64,000 bases of DNA from Peribacillus simplex (lineage in GTDB: Bacteria > Bacillota > Bacilli > Bacillales > DSM-1321): NCBI RefSeq assembly GCF_001578185.1, contig NZ_CP011008.1, forward strand, positions 2,880,001-2,944,000, written 5' to 3'. The translations under genes and the position numbers were made by a program. Positions 8,303 through 16,915 of the stretch are shown here, piece by piece. The notes below the pieces were generated by a model. That model was not told the origin of the DNA and ran no database searches. It saw only the letters and a program-made list of their open reading frames with translations. Numbering within the stretch: the stretch's first letter is position 1; each line of letters begins with the position of its first letter.

Positions 8303-9380
8303 GGCCTCCCAGTATTATTTTAAGCACTTTATCCGAAACATTTTTATGGTCGTAGCCTTCTGGAAAAGTCCAGTTCTTTTGCTGGTTAACCATAACCTTC
8401 ACACAATTGACAATTTGTTTAGCGTTAATTCCCGATAACATATTGCTGCCCGACTCAATTGTTTCTGGCCTTTCCGTTGTTTTTCGAATCGTCACGGTCG
8501 GTACATGGAACAAGCAGCATTCCTCTTGAACGGTTCCACTATCGGTCAGCACACAAAAAGCATTTTTTTCAAGCTTTACGAAGTCAAAGAACCCAAATGG
8601 CTCATGGAATTCAATTAATGGGTGCACTTCTAATTTGGGGCTGAGTTCTATGCGGGATTTTGTCCGGGGATGTAAACTGCATACGATTCTTTTTTGATAG
8701 GTTTCGGCGACCAAATTAATGCCCTTCATAATTTCGATCAATCGATCTTCATAGTCAACATTTTCGGCACGATGGGCTGTAACGAGGAAATAATCCTCCT
8801 TATCGAGATTCAATTTGTCCAAAATTACACTTTGCTCGATCTCATTGTTGTAATAGTTCAAAACCTCGAAAATGGGGTTTCCCGATAAATAGATTCTTTT
8901 ACTGGGGATACCTTCATTCAAAAGATTCTCTTTACTTTGAGGAGTGTAAGGTAAATTCAAGCTTGATACAGCATCAATGATCTTTCGATTTTTCTCCTCT
9001 GGCACTTCCAGGTCAAAGCAACGGTTTCCTGCTTCCATATGAATGACGGGGATACCCATCCGCTCTGCTAAGATGGAGCTGAGCCCAGAGTTCGTATCCC
9101 CCAACACCAATACTTTGTCAGGCTTTTCATTTAATATGATAGTTTCTAAATTCTTATAAATGGCCGCTAACTGTTCCCCGAGGGTTTGCTGCTGTTTCAA
9201 CAAGACATAATCAGGGGTTCTTACCTGTAGCTGTTGAAAGAATATTTCGCTTAAGGATGTGGTGAAATTTTGTCCGGTGTGCACTAAAATATGTGAATCG
9301 GCATACTGATCTAATTTCTTGATTATTAGACTTAATCTGATGATTTCAGGTCGAGTCCCTAAAATAGTCATTACTTTCAC
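8289..9380 (-). CDS. UDP-N-acetyl-sugar 2-epimerase, non-hydrolysing (FnlC/WbjD/WbvD-like)
   Basis: The protein has 363 residues. It shows GTRPEIIRL at the N terminus, HTGQNF, the subgroup motif HMEAGNRCFD followed by VPEEKNR, TAHRAENVD, and a TDSGTVQEE motif near residue 280. The HMEAGNRCFD form separates the WbjD/FnlC group from housekeeping MnaA (HVEAGLRT). These enzymes invert C2 of UDP-L-deoxyaminosugars such as UDP-L-PneNAc or UDP-L-RhaNAc. It is the first gene of the operon, so its promoter must lie in 9381-9722. Confidence 0.88.
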   Translation of the reverse strand: MKVMTILGTRPEIIRLSLIIKKLDQYADSHILVHTGQNFTTSLSEIFFQQLQVRTPDYVLLKQQQTLGEQLAAIYKNLETIILNEKPDKVLVLGDTNSGLSSILAERMGIPVIHMEAGNRCFDLEVPEEKNRKIIDAVSSLNLPYTPQSKENLLNEGIPSKRIYLSGNPIFEVLNYYNNEIEQSVILDKLNLDKEDYFLVTAHRAENVDYEDRLIEIMKGINLVAETYQKRIVCSLHPRTKSRIELSPKLEVHPLIEFHEPFGFFDFVKLEKNAFCVLTDSGTVQEECCLFHVPTVTIRKTTERPETIESGSNMLSGINAKQIVNCVKVMVNQQKNWTFPEGYDHKNVSDKVLKIILGGHEID

Positions 9381-9722
9381 GATTTACACTCCTTACTTTT
9401 TTCTGGTTTATGGCCTCTCCGTCTCCCCTTTATTGTATGCACTGCCAATCCTATTGATATAGGCGAACCTATTAGATTTCGCCTCAATTCGAACGTTTAA
9501 CCTGCTAATACTTCCCATCCCCTCGCAACCTTGAGTGTTAAAAGACGAAACGGAATTTCTATTTTTCTTTTTTGGGAAAATAGAAATAATGGCAAAGTTT
9601 CTACCATTTTTCGATTTCTTCATTAAAAGGGAGCTGTAATTTGTTGGATTCCTTTTGTAATATCAATTTAAAATTGTGTTTTATCCAAATCATAATTGAT
9701 TGAACACCATTCCATTCTATTA
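9381..9722 (-). other. Leader/promoter region of the glycan operon with a hairpin
   Basis: No convincing gene is present; the 71-codon frame on the minus strand has no family features. An 11-bp inverted repeat (ATTTCTATTTT / AAAATAGAAAT, 9555-9587) lies about 175 bases upstream of the epimerase start and could be a leader hairpin. I found no promoter I would defend. Confidence 0.4.
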
Positions 9723-9760
9723 AAAAAGCTATATATCCTCGTAAGGACATATAGCTTTTT
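9723..9760 (-). terminator. Terminator of the ABC exporter gene
   Basis: A hairpin of about 16 bp (AAAAAGCTATAT... with its complement, one mismatch) has A and T runs on both sides. It begins two bases after the stop codon at 9762 and can work in either direction. Confidence 0.85.
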
Positions 9761-9761
9761 A

Positions 9762-11477
9762 TCATTTTTGGTATTGTAATTGATGTAGATTGGAAAAAAT
9801 CCCCCCCTGTTTAAGTAAGTCATCATGACCGCCTTCTTCAACAATTCCTTCTTCCGTAACAACTACGATTTTGTCAGCATTACGAATGGTTGCCAATCGG
9901 TGTGCGATGATTAACGTTGTTCTGTTTTCGGCAAGTTCAGTAAGGGCCTTCTGAATTATTCGTTCCGTCTCAGTATCGAGTGCAGAGGTTGCCTCATCGA
10001 GAATTAATATTGGCGGATTCTTCAAAAACATCCTTGCTATTGCAATCCGTTGTTTCTGTCCCCCCGATAATTTCAAACCACGTTCACCTATTTGAGTCTC
10101 ATAGCCTTTTGGAAGTCCTTCAATGAAATTCTCTAAATGGGCCTTCCTTGCGGCTTCCACAATTTGTTCATCTGATGCATTAAGCATTCCGTACGCAATG
10201 TTTTCTTTAACAGTTCCTGTAAATAGGAAAACATCTTGCTGGACAATGCCAATTTGTGACCGCAATGACTTTTTCGTCATCTCACGAATATCAATTCCAT
10301 CAATGGAAATCGAACCGGCATTAACGTCATAAAATCGTGGGATCAATGAACATATTGTGGTTTTCCCTGCTCCAGATGGCCCGACAAAAGCGATGGTATC
10401 ACCCGCTTTAATAGTAAGATCAATACCTTTTAAAACGGATTTTTTTTCTTCATAGTTGAAAGATACGTCTTTAAAGGAAATATCCCCCAAAAGGGAAGAA
10501 ACCGCTATTGCATCCTTTTTATCCACGACATCAGGCGCGACATCAAGAAGTTCCGTAAAACGCTTAAAGCCGGCCATCCCTTTTGGATAGAGTTCCATCA
10601 ACGCACTGATTTTGTCGATTGGTTTAAATAATACGTTAACATATAAGACGAATGCAACCAGTTCACCATAAGATAGCTGCCCATGAAAAGTTAGCCAAGC
10701 TCCCATCACCAACACGGCAAGGGTCATAAACCTCGTCATCATGTAAATGCCTGATAAGCTAAAGGACATTACCTTATATCCAAGAAGTTTCGCTTTACGG
10801 AATCTGCGATTATTAGTAGAAAATCTATTCATTTCATATGTTTCATTAGTAAAGGATTGGACAACCCTCACTCCTGAGACGCTATCCTCTACACGGGCAT
10901 TTACATCAGCAACTTCCGTATACATCTTTCTCCAGGCTTTATTCATTTTTAAATTACTAATGACAATCAATAAAACGAGGAACGGTAATATACATACGGA
11001 TATGAGTGCCAGTTTCACATTGATTGTCAGCATAATCCAAAATGCACCTATAAAAGTCATGAAGGCGATGAATAAATCTTCGGGACCATGGTGAGCAAGT
11101 TCACCAATATCGAACAGATCATTGGTTATACGGCTCATGATATGGCCGGTTTTCGTGTTATCAAAAAAACGAAAAGATTGTTTTTGCACATGTTCAAATA
11201 ATTCTTCACGCATATCAGTCTCAATATTGATACCCAATTTGTGACCCCAATACCCTACGATGAACTGTAAGAAGGTACTAATGATATAGAGAAGGAACAA
11301 ACCGGCACTTACTGAAACAATTGCAGACCAATCATCGCCAGGCAGGAGTGTATCGATAAACCACTGAACTGCGAGCGGAAATGCAAGTTCAAGTACCGCT
11401 ACGACCACTGCACTGAAGAAGTCAATAATGAATAACCGCTTATGTGGCAGGTAATATGAAGCAAAACGTCGAATCAT
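9762..11477 (-). CDS. ABC exporter half-transporter, permease fused to ATPase
   Basis: The protein has 571 residues from the ATG with AAGGAG 8 bases upstream; an upstream in-frame extension to 11528 lacks such a site. Residues 1-310 hold six membrane segments of the type I exporter fold. Residues about 335-565 are the nucleotide-binding domain: Walker A GPSGAGKTT, Q-loop GIVQQDVFLF, signature LSGGQKQRIA, Walker B ILILDEATSALD and H-loop IAHRLAT. It would act as a homodimer exporting lipids or drugs. It is monocistronic and divergent from the MFS gene at 11697. The substrate cannot be read from sequence. Confidence 0.9.
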   Translation of the reverse strand: MIRRFASYYLPHKRLFIIDFFSAVVVAVLELAFPLAVQWFIDTLLPGDDWSAIVSVSAGLFLLYIISTFLQFIVGYWGHKLGINIETDMREELFEHVQKQSFRFFDNTKTGHIMSRITNDLFDIGELAHHGPEDLFIAFMTFIGAFWIMLTINVKLALISVCILPFLVLLIVISNLKMNKAWRKMYTEVADVNARVEDSVSGVRVVQSFTNETYEMNRFSTNNRRFRKAKLLGYKVMSFSLSGIYMMTRFMTLAVLVMGAWLTFHGQLSYGELVAFVLYVNVLFKPIDKISALMELYPKGMAGFKRFTELLDVAPDVVDKKDAIAVSSLLGDISFKDVSFNYEEKKSVLKGIDLTIKAGDTIAFVGPSGAGKTTICSLIPRFYDVNAGSISIDGIDIREMTKKSLRSQIGIVQQDVFLFTGTVKENIAYGMLNASDEQIVEAARKAHLENFIEGLPKGYETQIGERGLKLSGGQKQRIAIARMFLKNPPILILDEATSALDTETERIIQKALTELAENRTTLIIAHRLATIRNADKIVVVTEEGIVEEGGHDDLLKQGGIFSNLHQLQYQK

Positions 11478-11696
11478 CAAATTTTTCTCCTTTTTAACAT
11501 ATATTAAGGAGTATAATTCCATATTCAATAATCAGCAAGCATTTCAGAACCTACATATTCATATTATGGTAAAATCATCTATATAAAACAGCCCAACCCG
11601 GCTCTTTCAATCTATTAAATGAAGGAGTGAATCCAGTGTAAATAAAAAACCATTCTAATTATCAATGGACTTTATTCTCGTAAAAGGATGGTACTT

Positions 11697-12899
11697 ATGA
11701 AAAACAAATCGTTTCGATGCCTTTGGATTGGTCAGGCGTTTGCAAATCTAGGGGATATATTTTATGTAGTCGGGTTGATTTCAATATTATATACCTTAAC
11801 GGGATCGGCCTTTTATTTGAGTCTGCTCCCTTTCACTACAACGATATTTCGGTTTATCAGTAGTTTACTTGCCCCCCTTGTCATCGACAGGTTTCCTTTA
11901 AAAGGAATCCTTGTACAATCTCAATGGTGGAAGACTATCTTACTCGTTGTCTTAGGAATCTATATAACAAATTTCAATCATGGTTTTGCTGTTGCCGTCA
12001 TGTTCTTCATTGCCATGATTTCATTATTGGATGGAGTCGCTGCCCCGGTTAGCGCAGCTTTGGTTCCTCAATTAGTTCCAAAAGAAGAACGGATGAAGGC
12101 GAATGGTTTCTTGAATATGATCACCCAGACAATCTTTGTAGCAGGATGGCCTCTCGGTTCCGTCTTATTAATAAGTACCAACAGCAGTATCATTATCTGG
12201 CTTACGATCATACTGTTTGCCGTTTCAACCCTCTATACAGTAAAAATTGAAGTCTCAGAACAAACAACGAACACCGTTCGTCCGTCAAACCGGGATTCGA
12301 TTAAATCCGGATGGATAGCGATTAGCCATATCCCAACTATCCGTACACTCATTTCCATTGATTTTATCACAACGTTAGCTTCAAGCGTTTGGGTAGCTGC
12401 CGTTATTTATGTATATGTTGATGAGAACTTGCAATTAGGTGAGGAGTGGTGGGGATACATTAACACAAGCTACTTTATCGGCATGATTTTCAGTGGATTG
12501 ATCGTCATCCGTTTTGCCAAGTTACTAGAAAAACATATGGGATTCTTCATCATTTTCGGGCTATTTCTCAGTGCTATGCTGATCCTGCTTTTTGGATCTA
12601 CCAGTATTCCAGCTTTCGCATTGCTGCTGGCATGTCTGTATGGACTCCCTGAACAAATCCGGGAAGTGATTTACACCAAGCTATTCCAAGACCATGCTTC
12701 GGAAAAGACGCTTGCGAAAATTTATGCAGTTTGGGGAGCGGTCATCAATCTTACATTTGCCGGTTCTGTCTTGCTGTTAGGCTATATAACAGAAACATAC
12801 AGTGTCGAAACAACGTTCCGATTTTCTTCCACCCTGATTTTCCTCGCCTTTCTTTATGCAATCTTTAAAAGGAAGCACTTACATGGGAAGGAAACGTGA
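11697..12899 (+). CDS. MFS transporter
   Basis: The protein has 400 residues with about twelve predicted membrane segments. The start is the ATG with AAAGGATG 7-8 bases upstream rather than the ATG three codons earlier. The N terminus (FRCLWIGQAFANLGDIFY) is typical of the MFS_3 type seen in enterobactin/macrolide-efflux-like exporters. Residues about 185-215 form the long central loop. Likely a drug or metabolite efflux pump in the plasma membrane. The gene stands alone, divergent from the ABC exporter; decayed IS DNA follows. Confidence 0.85.
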   Translation: MKNKSFRCLWIGQAFANLGDIFYVVGLISILYTLTGSAFYLSLLPFTTTIFRFISSLLAPLVIDRFPLKGILVQSQWWKTILLVVLGIYITNFNHGFAVAVMFFIAMISLLDGVAAPVSAALVPQLVPKEERMKANGFLNMITQTIFVAGWPLGSVLLISTNSSIIIWLTIILFAVSTLYTVKIEVSEQTTNTVRPSNRDSIKSGWIAISHIPTIRTLISIDFITTLASSVWVAAVIYVYVDENLQLGEEWWGYINTSYFIGMIFSGLIVIRFAKLLEKHMGFFIIFGLFLSAMLILLFGSTSIPAFALLLACLYGLPEQIREVIYTKLFQDHASEKTLAKIYAVWGAVINLTFAGSVLLLGYITETYSVETTFRFSSTLIFLAFLYAIFKRKHLHGKET

Positions 12900-12987
12900 T
12901 CAACCACTGTCAAGATCTAATATGCCTAGCCTAGCCGACCCTTCATTCCTTTCGATTCGCCGTTAAAGAAAAGGAGCCTTGTTTTTT

Positions 12988-13520
12988 GAAGTGAACCCAA
13001 AAAGTTGGACACTTTATTTAATTAGGCGGCCTTGAGGGCAGGGATTTAATTTCTGTGTATTCAAGGCGTTTGCCCGTGCCATGTTAGAAATGGATAGAAG
13101 CAGATTTAAATCAATTTGTTTACTTAGTTCATGGACTGCTTTCGCTTTGTCTTTCTTGTAGGGCTTCCTTTTCTTGAACTAAGGCATTCAACTTTTTTAG
13201 ATAGTCATTCCCTTCTCATTCGGCAAGAAGTGCTTCTTGAGAGCATTTAGATGGCGATGTTTCCTTGGTTTCTTTTTTTCATTGATAGACGCCCATTTTT
13301 CATTGATTAAAGGGCGTCTATACCTCCTTCCTGTAGAATCGAAGGAAGGTTATAGTGTACAACGGAATCGCTGATCCATGTCCTATATTCATTCATATAT
13401 TTAAGTACATCTTGTTTAAAGGACAGAGTGTAACTTGTATTGGATAAAGCAAGTCCTTCCATCCCATGTTCAAGATAGCGAGCGACCCATCCTTTCAGAG
13501 GGGATACACCTACATTTCTT
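12988..13520 (-). pseudogene. Decayed IS3-family element, distal part
   Basis: Read on the minus strand, bases 13150-13520 encode broken pieces typical of IS3 OrfA: LKGWVARYLEHGMEGL, SYTLSFKQDVLKYM, then DYLKKLNALVQEKE. These run into an OrfB-like start (IDLNLLLSISNMAR). Frameshifts and stops interrupt every piece, and most of orfB is missing. At 12988-13013 lies a terminal-repeat-like sequence, GAACCCAAAAAGTTGGACAC, which is usual for IS150-group ends. This is the 3' part of an element split by the IS110-type insertion; the OrfA N terminus is at 15144-15226. Confidence 0.8.
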
Positions 13521-13624
13521 TTGTATGAAAATACATTAGTAAAAAAGCCATGCTAAAATAAACCCTCCATATTCTTATTTTTTTTCGAAGGGCGTAAATG
13601 TACCATGTCGTTATTTTAATTGGG

Positions 13625-14857
13625 TTATGCAGTTTGTTGTTTAGATGGAGCGATTGAATAGCCTTTCTTTTTTAGGTATTCGATCATTTTTAATTCTTTG
13701 TTATTTTGTTTTTCTTCAAGGTAATTTGAGCCTAGTTCCTGATAGGGTTCTCCTGTTTTTAAGATGTTGTAAGCAATCGTCAATAGTAAATGAGCAGAAG
13801 CAATTCGTCCTTTCATTTTTCCCTGCCGTTTGGTAATCCTTTTTCGATGTGAAGCAATTCGATTATTTTGCCTTGATGTCGCTAATACACACTCTACGGC
13901 CATCGTTTTCAAAGCTTTGTTACCTTGTGTGGTTTTACTCGTTTTTTTTTTACCAGCACTTTCGTAATTTCCAGGACTCACACCAGCCCAAGAGGCAAGG
14001 TGTTTAGCTGACTTAAATACGGACATATCAACACCCATCTCCGCAATAAAAGTAGCTGCCGCAGCTTTGTTCACACCAGGTATACCATCCAATAATTCTA
14101 CTTCCTTACGATAAGGGGACAGGAGTTGATCAATTTGTTTTTCTAATTCTTCTATGGTTTCTTCTAAATAACCCATATGCTCCCAATGGAAACGCAACAT
14201 ATCACGATGATGACGGCGAATACGACCATTAATTGCACTGGCAATGTCAGTAATACTTGCTTTTGTTCGCCAATCCACCATTTTTCGAAGACCATCGGTC
14301 TCTATTTTTTCACCGTTTAGAATCGCTTCAAGGATACGGCGTCCCGATACACCAAAAATGTCTGATAGAACGGATGTTAGCTTGATATTAGCATCTTGAA
14401 GAATTTTGTGAATGCGATTCTGCTCTGATGTGCGATGATGAATCAATTTTTTTCGATAACGAGTAAGATCTCGTAAATCACGAATATCCTCTGGTGGGAC
14501 AAAATTGCTTTCTATAAGTCCGCATCTTAGAAGCTTGGCAAGCCATTCGGCATCTTTCACATCCGTTTTACGCCCTGGAACATTTTTGACATGCCTGGCA
14601 TTGGCAAGAACAAGGTGAAAAGAACCTTCGAGTATATTCCATATTGGTTTCCAGTAGACTCCCGTACTTTCCATCACAACATCGGATACCTGAAGGGTAG
14701 CGAGCCAATCACTTAAAGCCAAGAGTCCCGTTGTTGTAGTTGAAAAAGTTTCAATAGAGGTTTTTGGCTTTTTATCTAATGGACCAAATAATACACAGGC
14801 TACTACTGTTTCTTGGTGTACATCTAGGCCAGCACACCGTTCAATCATTGCTTCCAT
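13625..14857 (-). CDS. IS110-family DEDD transposase
   Basis: The protein has 410 residues from an ATG preceded by GAGGTG 8 bases upstream. The N-terminal RuvC-like DEDD domain shows GLDVHQE, VVMESTGVYW and GRKTDVKDAEWLA. The C-terminal transposase-20 domain has LLDGIPGVNKAAAATFIAEMG and GVSPGNYESAGKKK, which carries the serine used by these recombinases. It is full length with no stops, so it may be active. IS110 recombinases join DNA guided by a bridge RNA from the element end. The plus-strand frame at 13645 is only its shadow. Confidence 0.93.
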   Translation of the reverse strand: MEAMIERCAGLDVHQETVVACVLFGPLDKKPKTSIETFSTTTTGLLALSDWLATLQVSDVVMESTGVYWKPIWNILEGSFHLVLANARHVKNVPGRKTDVKDAEWLAKLLRCGLIESNFVPPEDIRDLRDLTRYRKKLIHHRTSEQNRIHKILQDANIKLTSVLSDIFGVSGRRILEAILNGEKIETDGLRKMVDWRTKASITDIASAINGRIRRHHRDMLRFHWEHMGYLEETIEELEKQIDQLLSPYRKEVELLDGIPGVNKAAAATFIAEMGVDMSVFKSAKHLASWAGVSPGNYESAGKKKTSKTTQGNKALKTMAVECVLATSRQNNRIASHRKRITKRQGKMKGRIASAHLLLTIAYNILKTGEPYQELGSNYLEEKQNNKELKMIEYLKKKGYSIAPSKQQTA

Positions 14858-14966
14858 AGGAGAATCACCTCAATAAAAGATTAACAATACATATGACAGG
14901 AGATTTGTTACAAAAATTTTTGTATACGTACTAGCAGTACACTAAATGGTTCTTCAATACTGTCAC

Positions 14967-15026
14967 AACCAGTTTCTTATACAGGGTATCTTCCTTAAGA
15001 TCCACCAAAAAGGGTTCAGCCTGGTT
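14967..15026 (-). ncRNA. Candidate bridge RNA segment of the IS110 element
   Basis: Upstream of the transposase, a 6-bp stem (AACCAG at 14967-14972 with CTGGTT at 15021-15026) encloses a 48-base region with an inner stem ATCTT-CCTT-AAGAT. A stem around a large internal loop, placed in the left end and behind a promoter, is the form expected for an IS110 bridge RNA. Only the fold and location are seen; loops complementary to target and donor were not matched to both joints. Confidence 0.45.
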
Positions 15027-15052
15027 GTATTGTTATCATCCATTATTGTCAA
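15024..15052 (-). promoter_or_regulatory. SigA-type promoter in the IS110 left end
   Basis: On the minus strand TTGACA (15047-15052) is followed after 17 bases by TACAAC (15024-15029), reading toward the candidate bridge RNA and transposase. The -35 is perfect; the -10 matches four of six. Confidence 0.6.
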
Positions 15053-15143
15053 GGGTTTAATGGGTTAGACTTTATTTTGGGGTAATAAGCAGGGTTTCGT
15101 GATAGATGGTGGCGGCGGGGATCGCCGCCATAGAAGTTTCTTA

Positions 15144-15276
15144 TGCAATGGATTTATAGGATCTTTCCCCTTCCAAGTACTCTAAAACTGCATGTATTTT
15201 TTCTTCTATCGTATATTTAGTCAAAAAAACGGCACCTCCAATTGATCGATGTTGTCTAACAATTGGAGGTGCCGTT
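15144..15276 (-). pseudogene. IS3-family orfA N-terminal fragment
   Basis: The minus strand from a TTG near 15226 reads TKYTIEEKIHAVLEYLEGE and on to RSYKSIA. This is the helix-turn-helix start of IS3-family OrfA, and it is cut off by the IS110 left end. It continues at 13520 and below. The strong hairpin at 15229-15275 sits immediately upstream of this start. Confidence 0.75.
15229..15275 (-). terminator. Strong hairpin with T run on the minus strand
   Basis: A perfect 16-bp stem (ACGGCACCTCCAATTG and its complement) with a 15-base loop is followed on the minus strand by seven T residues. It lies about 155 bases below the YaaH-like gene and directly before the IS3 orfA remnant, so it can end yaaH transcription or shield the element from read-through. 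Confidence 0.8.
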
Positions 15277-15430
15277 CATTTTCCATGGCTCCCTTCTTTT
15301 TAACGGTTAAAAGGCCACGAACACGATAGACTCACATTAAAATCCCGGTGTGATTGTCTTGGTCCTGATGAAAGTCACATAAATAAACAGACAAAAAAAT
15401 AAATTCTCCTCCTCTTTTCCCAAATTCGTT

Positions 15431-16693
15431 TTATTTTATTATCAAGATATTCTGTTCCATAAACGCCCAATTCTGAGGGAATTGCAAACCAATCTGCCAA
15501 TAAGTAGCCCCTATCAGTTCATATGCATCAATCAATTCATATTTAGCGCTTATCGAACGAATATCTTCTAACCAAACGACATGTTTCGAATTCTCTCTTC
15601 TATAAGAATAGGTAGGTGATGCCGCGGAAGTATCGAAAGTGATTTCAGAACTAGTTGCAATCGCTAGATTTTGGGCATTTTGCGCTGATAAAGCCTTAGT
15701 CTCATGGCTAGGCACTATCCAATCGTATCCATACATAGGAAATGCAGACTGTAATTTACTTCCTGGTATATTCGCCAAAGCATAACGGATAACCTCGCCC
15801 ATCCACCAAAGAGGGGAAATTGGTTCAGGCGGGCCAGTTGGATACCCATAATCAATGGTCATCACGGCAACTAGGTCGGCTGCCTCTCCAATCCCCCGAT
15901 AATCATGACCGCCTACAATTCGATTATCGGGATTATCTGCTGTTTTTGCATGTACGTTCACATGGAGGATCAGTTCGTTCAACTCCGCCTTTAATTCTTT
16001 TAAAAAAAGCACATAATCTGAACGTCGTGCAGGAGGGATGAATTCGATATCCATACTGACTCCCCCATAGCCCTTCTCCCTTACGAAATTCAGCATACTA
16101 TTGATTAAATTCGCTCTGAATCCTGAATTAGTGAGAACATCACCAGCCAAGTCAACATTAAAATCCCCCTTTTGGAAATTCCGGATCATCAATAGCGGCG
16201 TCACCCCGGCTTGCTTGCATTTCGCGATTAGGGGGAGGTCATCACCGTCAATGAATGCAAAGCCTTCCTCGGTAAAGGAATAAGCTACAATGGCTAAGTA
16301 GGATAATTTATCACCATTCTCCTCAAGTGTTTCAAATACTACCCCACTAGAAGTCGGGAAGGCAAACCCCAGCGTAATCAATTGATTTTTGAAAGGAGAC
16401 GGAATCGAAATTTCTGTGCCAACCTTTAGCGAGCTCGCAACAATTCCTGGATTGGCCTTCATGATTGCCGCAGCACTTGTTCCAAAACGACTGCCTATTT
16501 CAGAAAGGTTATCCTGATTTTTAATAAGATACCTTCGATTCACCACATTTTGATTAGGTATATACAATGCCAGACCAGGAACCAAAGCTGCTGATTCCAA
16601 TCCGTTGACTTCAATTATCCTCGATGGGTCAACTTTATTTTTCGTGGCGATTTCCCAAAGACTGTCACCTTTTTTCACAACAATGATCGTCAT
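15431..16693 (-). CDS. yaaH: Spore cortex-lytic N-acetylglucosaminidase, YaaH/SleL-like
   Basis: The protein has 420 residues, matching YaaH/SleL (about 427-430). LysM repeats are at about 2-46 (VVKKGDSLWEIATKN) and 54-97 (YLIKNQDNLSEIGSRFG), followed by a GH18 barrel from 108 to the end. The acid/base motif is GVSMDIEFIPP. There is no signal peptide, as expected for a protein loaded on the spore from the mother cell. The LysM repeats bind peptidoglycan, and the enzyme cleaves muramic-lactam cortex fragments during germination. GGAGGG sits 6 bases before the ATG. It is transcribed alone. Confidence 0.88.
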   Translation of the reverse strand: MTIIVVKKGDSLWEIATKNKVDPSRIIEVNGLESAALVPGLALYIPNQNVVNRRYLIKNQDNLSEIGSRFGTSAAAIMKANPGIVASSLKVGTEISIPSPFKNQLITLGFAFPTSSGVVFETLEENGDKLSYLAIVAYSFTEEGFAFIDGDDLPLIAKCKQAGVTPLLMIRNFQKGDFNVDLAGDVLTNSGFRANLINSMLNFVREKGYGGVSMDIEFIPPARRSDYVLFLKELKAELNELILHVNVHAKTADNPDNRIVGGHDYRGIGEAADLVAVMTIDYGYPTGPPEPISPLWWMGEVIRYALANIPGSKLQSAFPMYGYDWIVPSHETKALSAQNAQNLAIATSSEITFDTSAASPTYSYRRENSKHVVWLEDIRSISAKYELIDAYELIGATYWQIGLQFPQNWAFMEQNILIIK

Positions 16694-16843
16694 TCAAAAC
16701 CCTCCAAACCCCCTCCAAAAAGTTTATGTTATTCAGGTTAATAGATAGAACGAATTATCTCATTTCCATAATGATGGTATCCCATGCGATATTTAAATGA
16801 TGGGGTTTTTACGAAGTGGAATAAAGGAATGCTTAATAAAAAA

Positions 16844-16868
16844 GAGGATGTCCAAAAGGACACCCCTC
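16844..16868 (-). terminator. Terminator of the YueD-like gene
   Basis: The stem GAGGxTGTCC / GGACACCCCTC has a four-base loop and T residues on the minus strand, about 50 bases after the stop. Confidence 0.75.
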
Positions 16869-16915
16869 AATATGAGCCATCAATTGATTTTCCGTTTTAC
16901 CCATTCTTACATACA

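Larger units (their letters stand above)
13521..15143 (-). mobile_element. IS110-family insertion sequence inside the IS3 remnant
   Basis: The limits were inferred by joining the interrupted IS3 orfA. The reading KSIA at 15144 continues as (KE)xGVSPLKGWVARY at 13520, and TTTCTT occurs at both joints (13515-13520, 15137-15142), so either edge may shift by up to six bases. The element has a transposase gene, a short 3' end of about 100 bases and a long 5' non-coding end of about 285 bases, the layout of IS110-group elements whose left end encodes a bridge RNA. A GC-rich hairpin (TGGCGGCG / CGCCGCCA, 15110-15130) lies just inside the left end. Confidence 0.75.

Noticed and set aside
9408..9623. 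71-codon minus-strand frame upstream of the 2-epimerase gene
   Set aside because: It has no family features and overlaps the leader hairpin; it is read as operon leader DNA.
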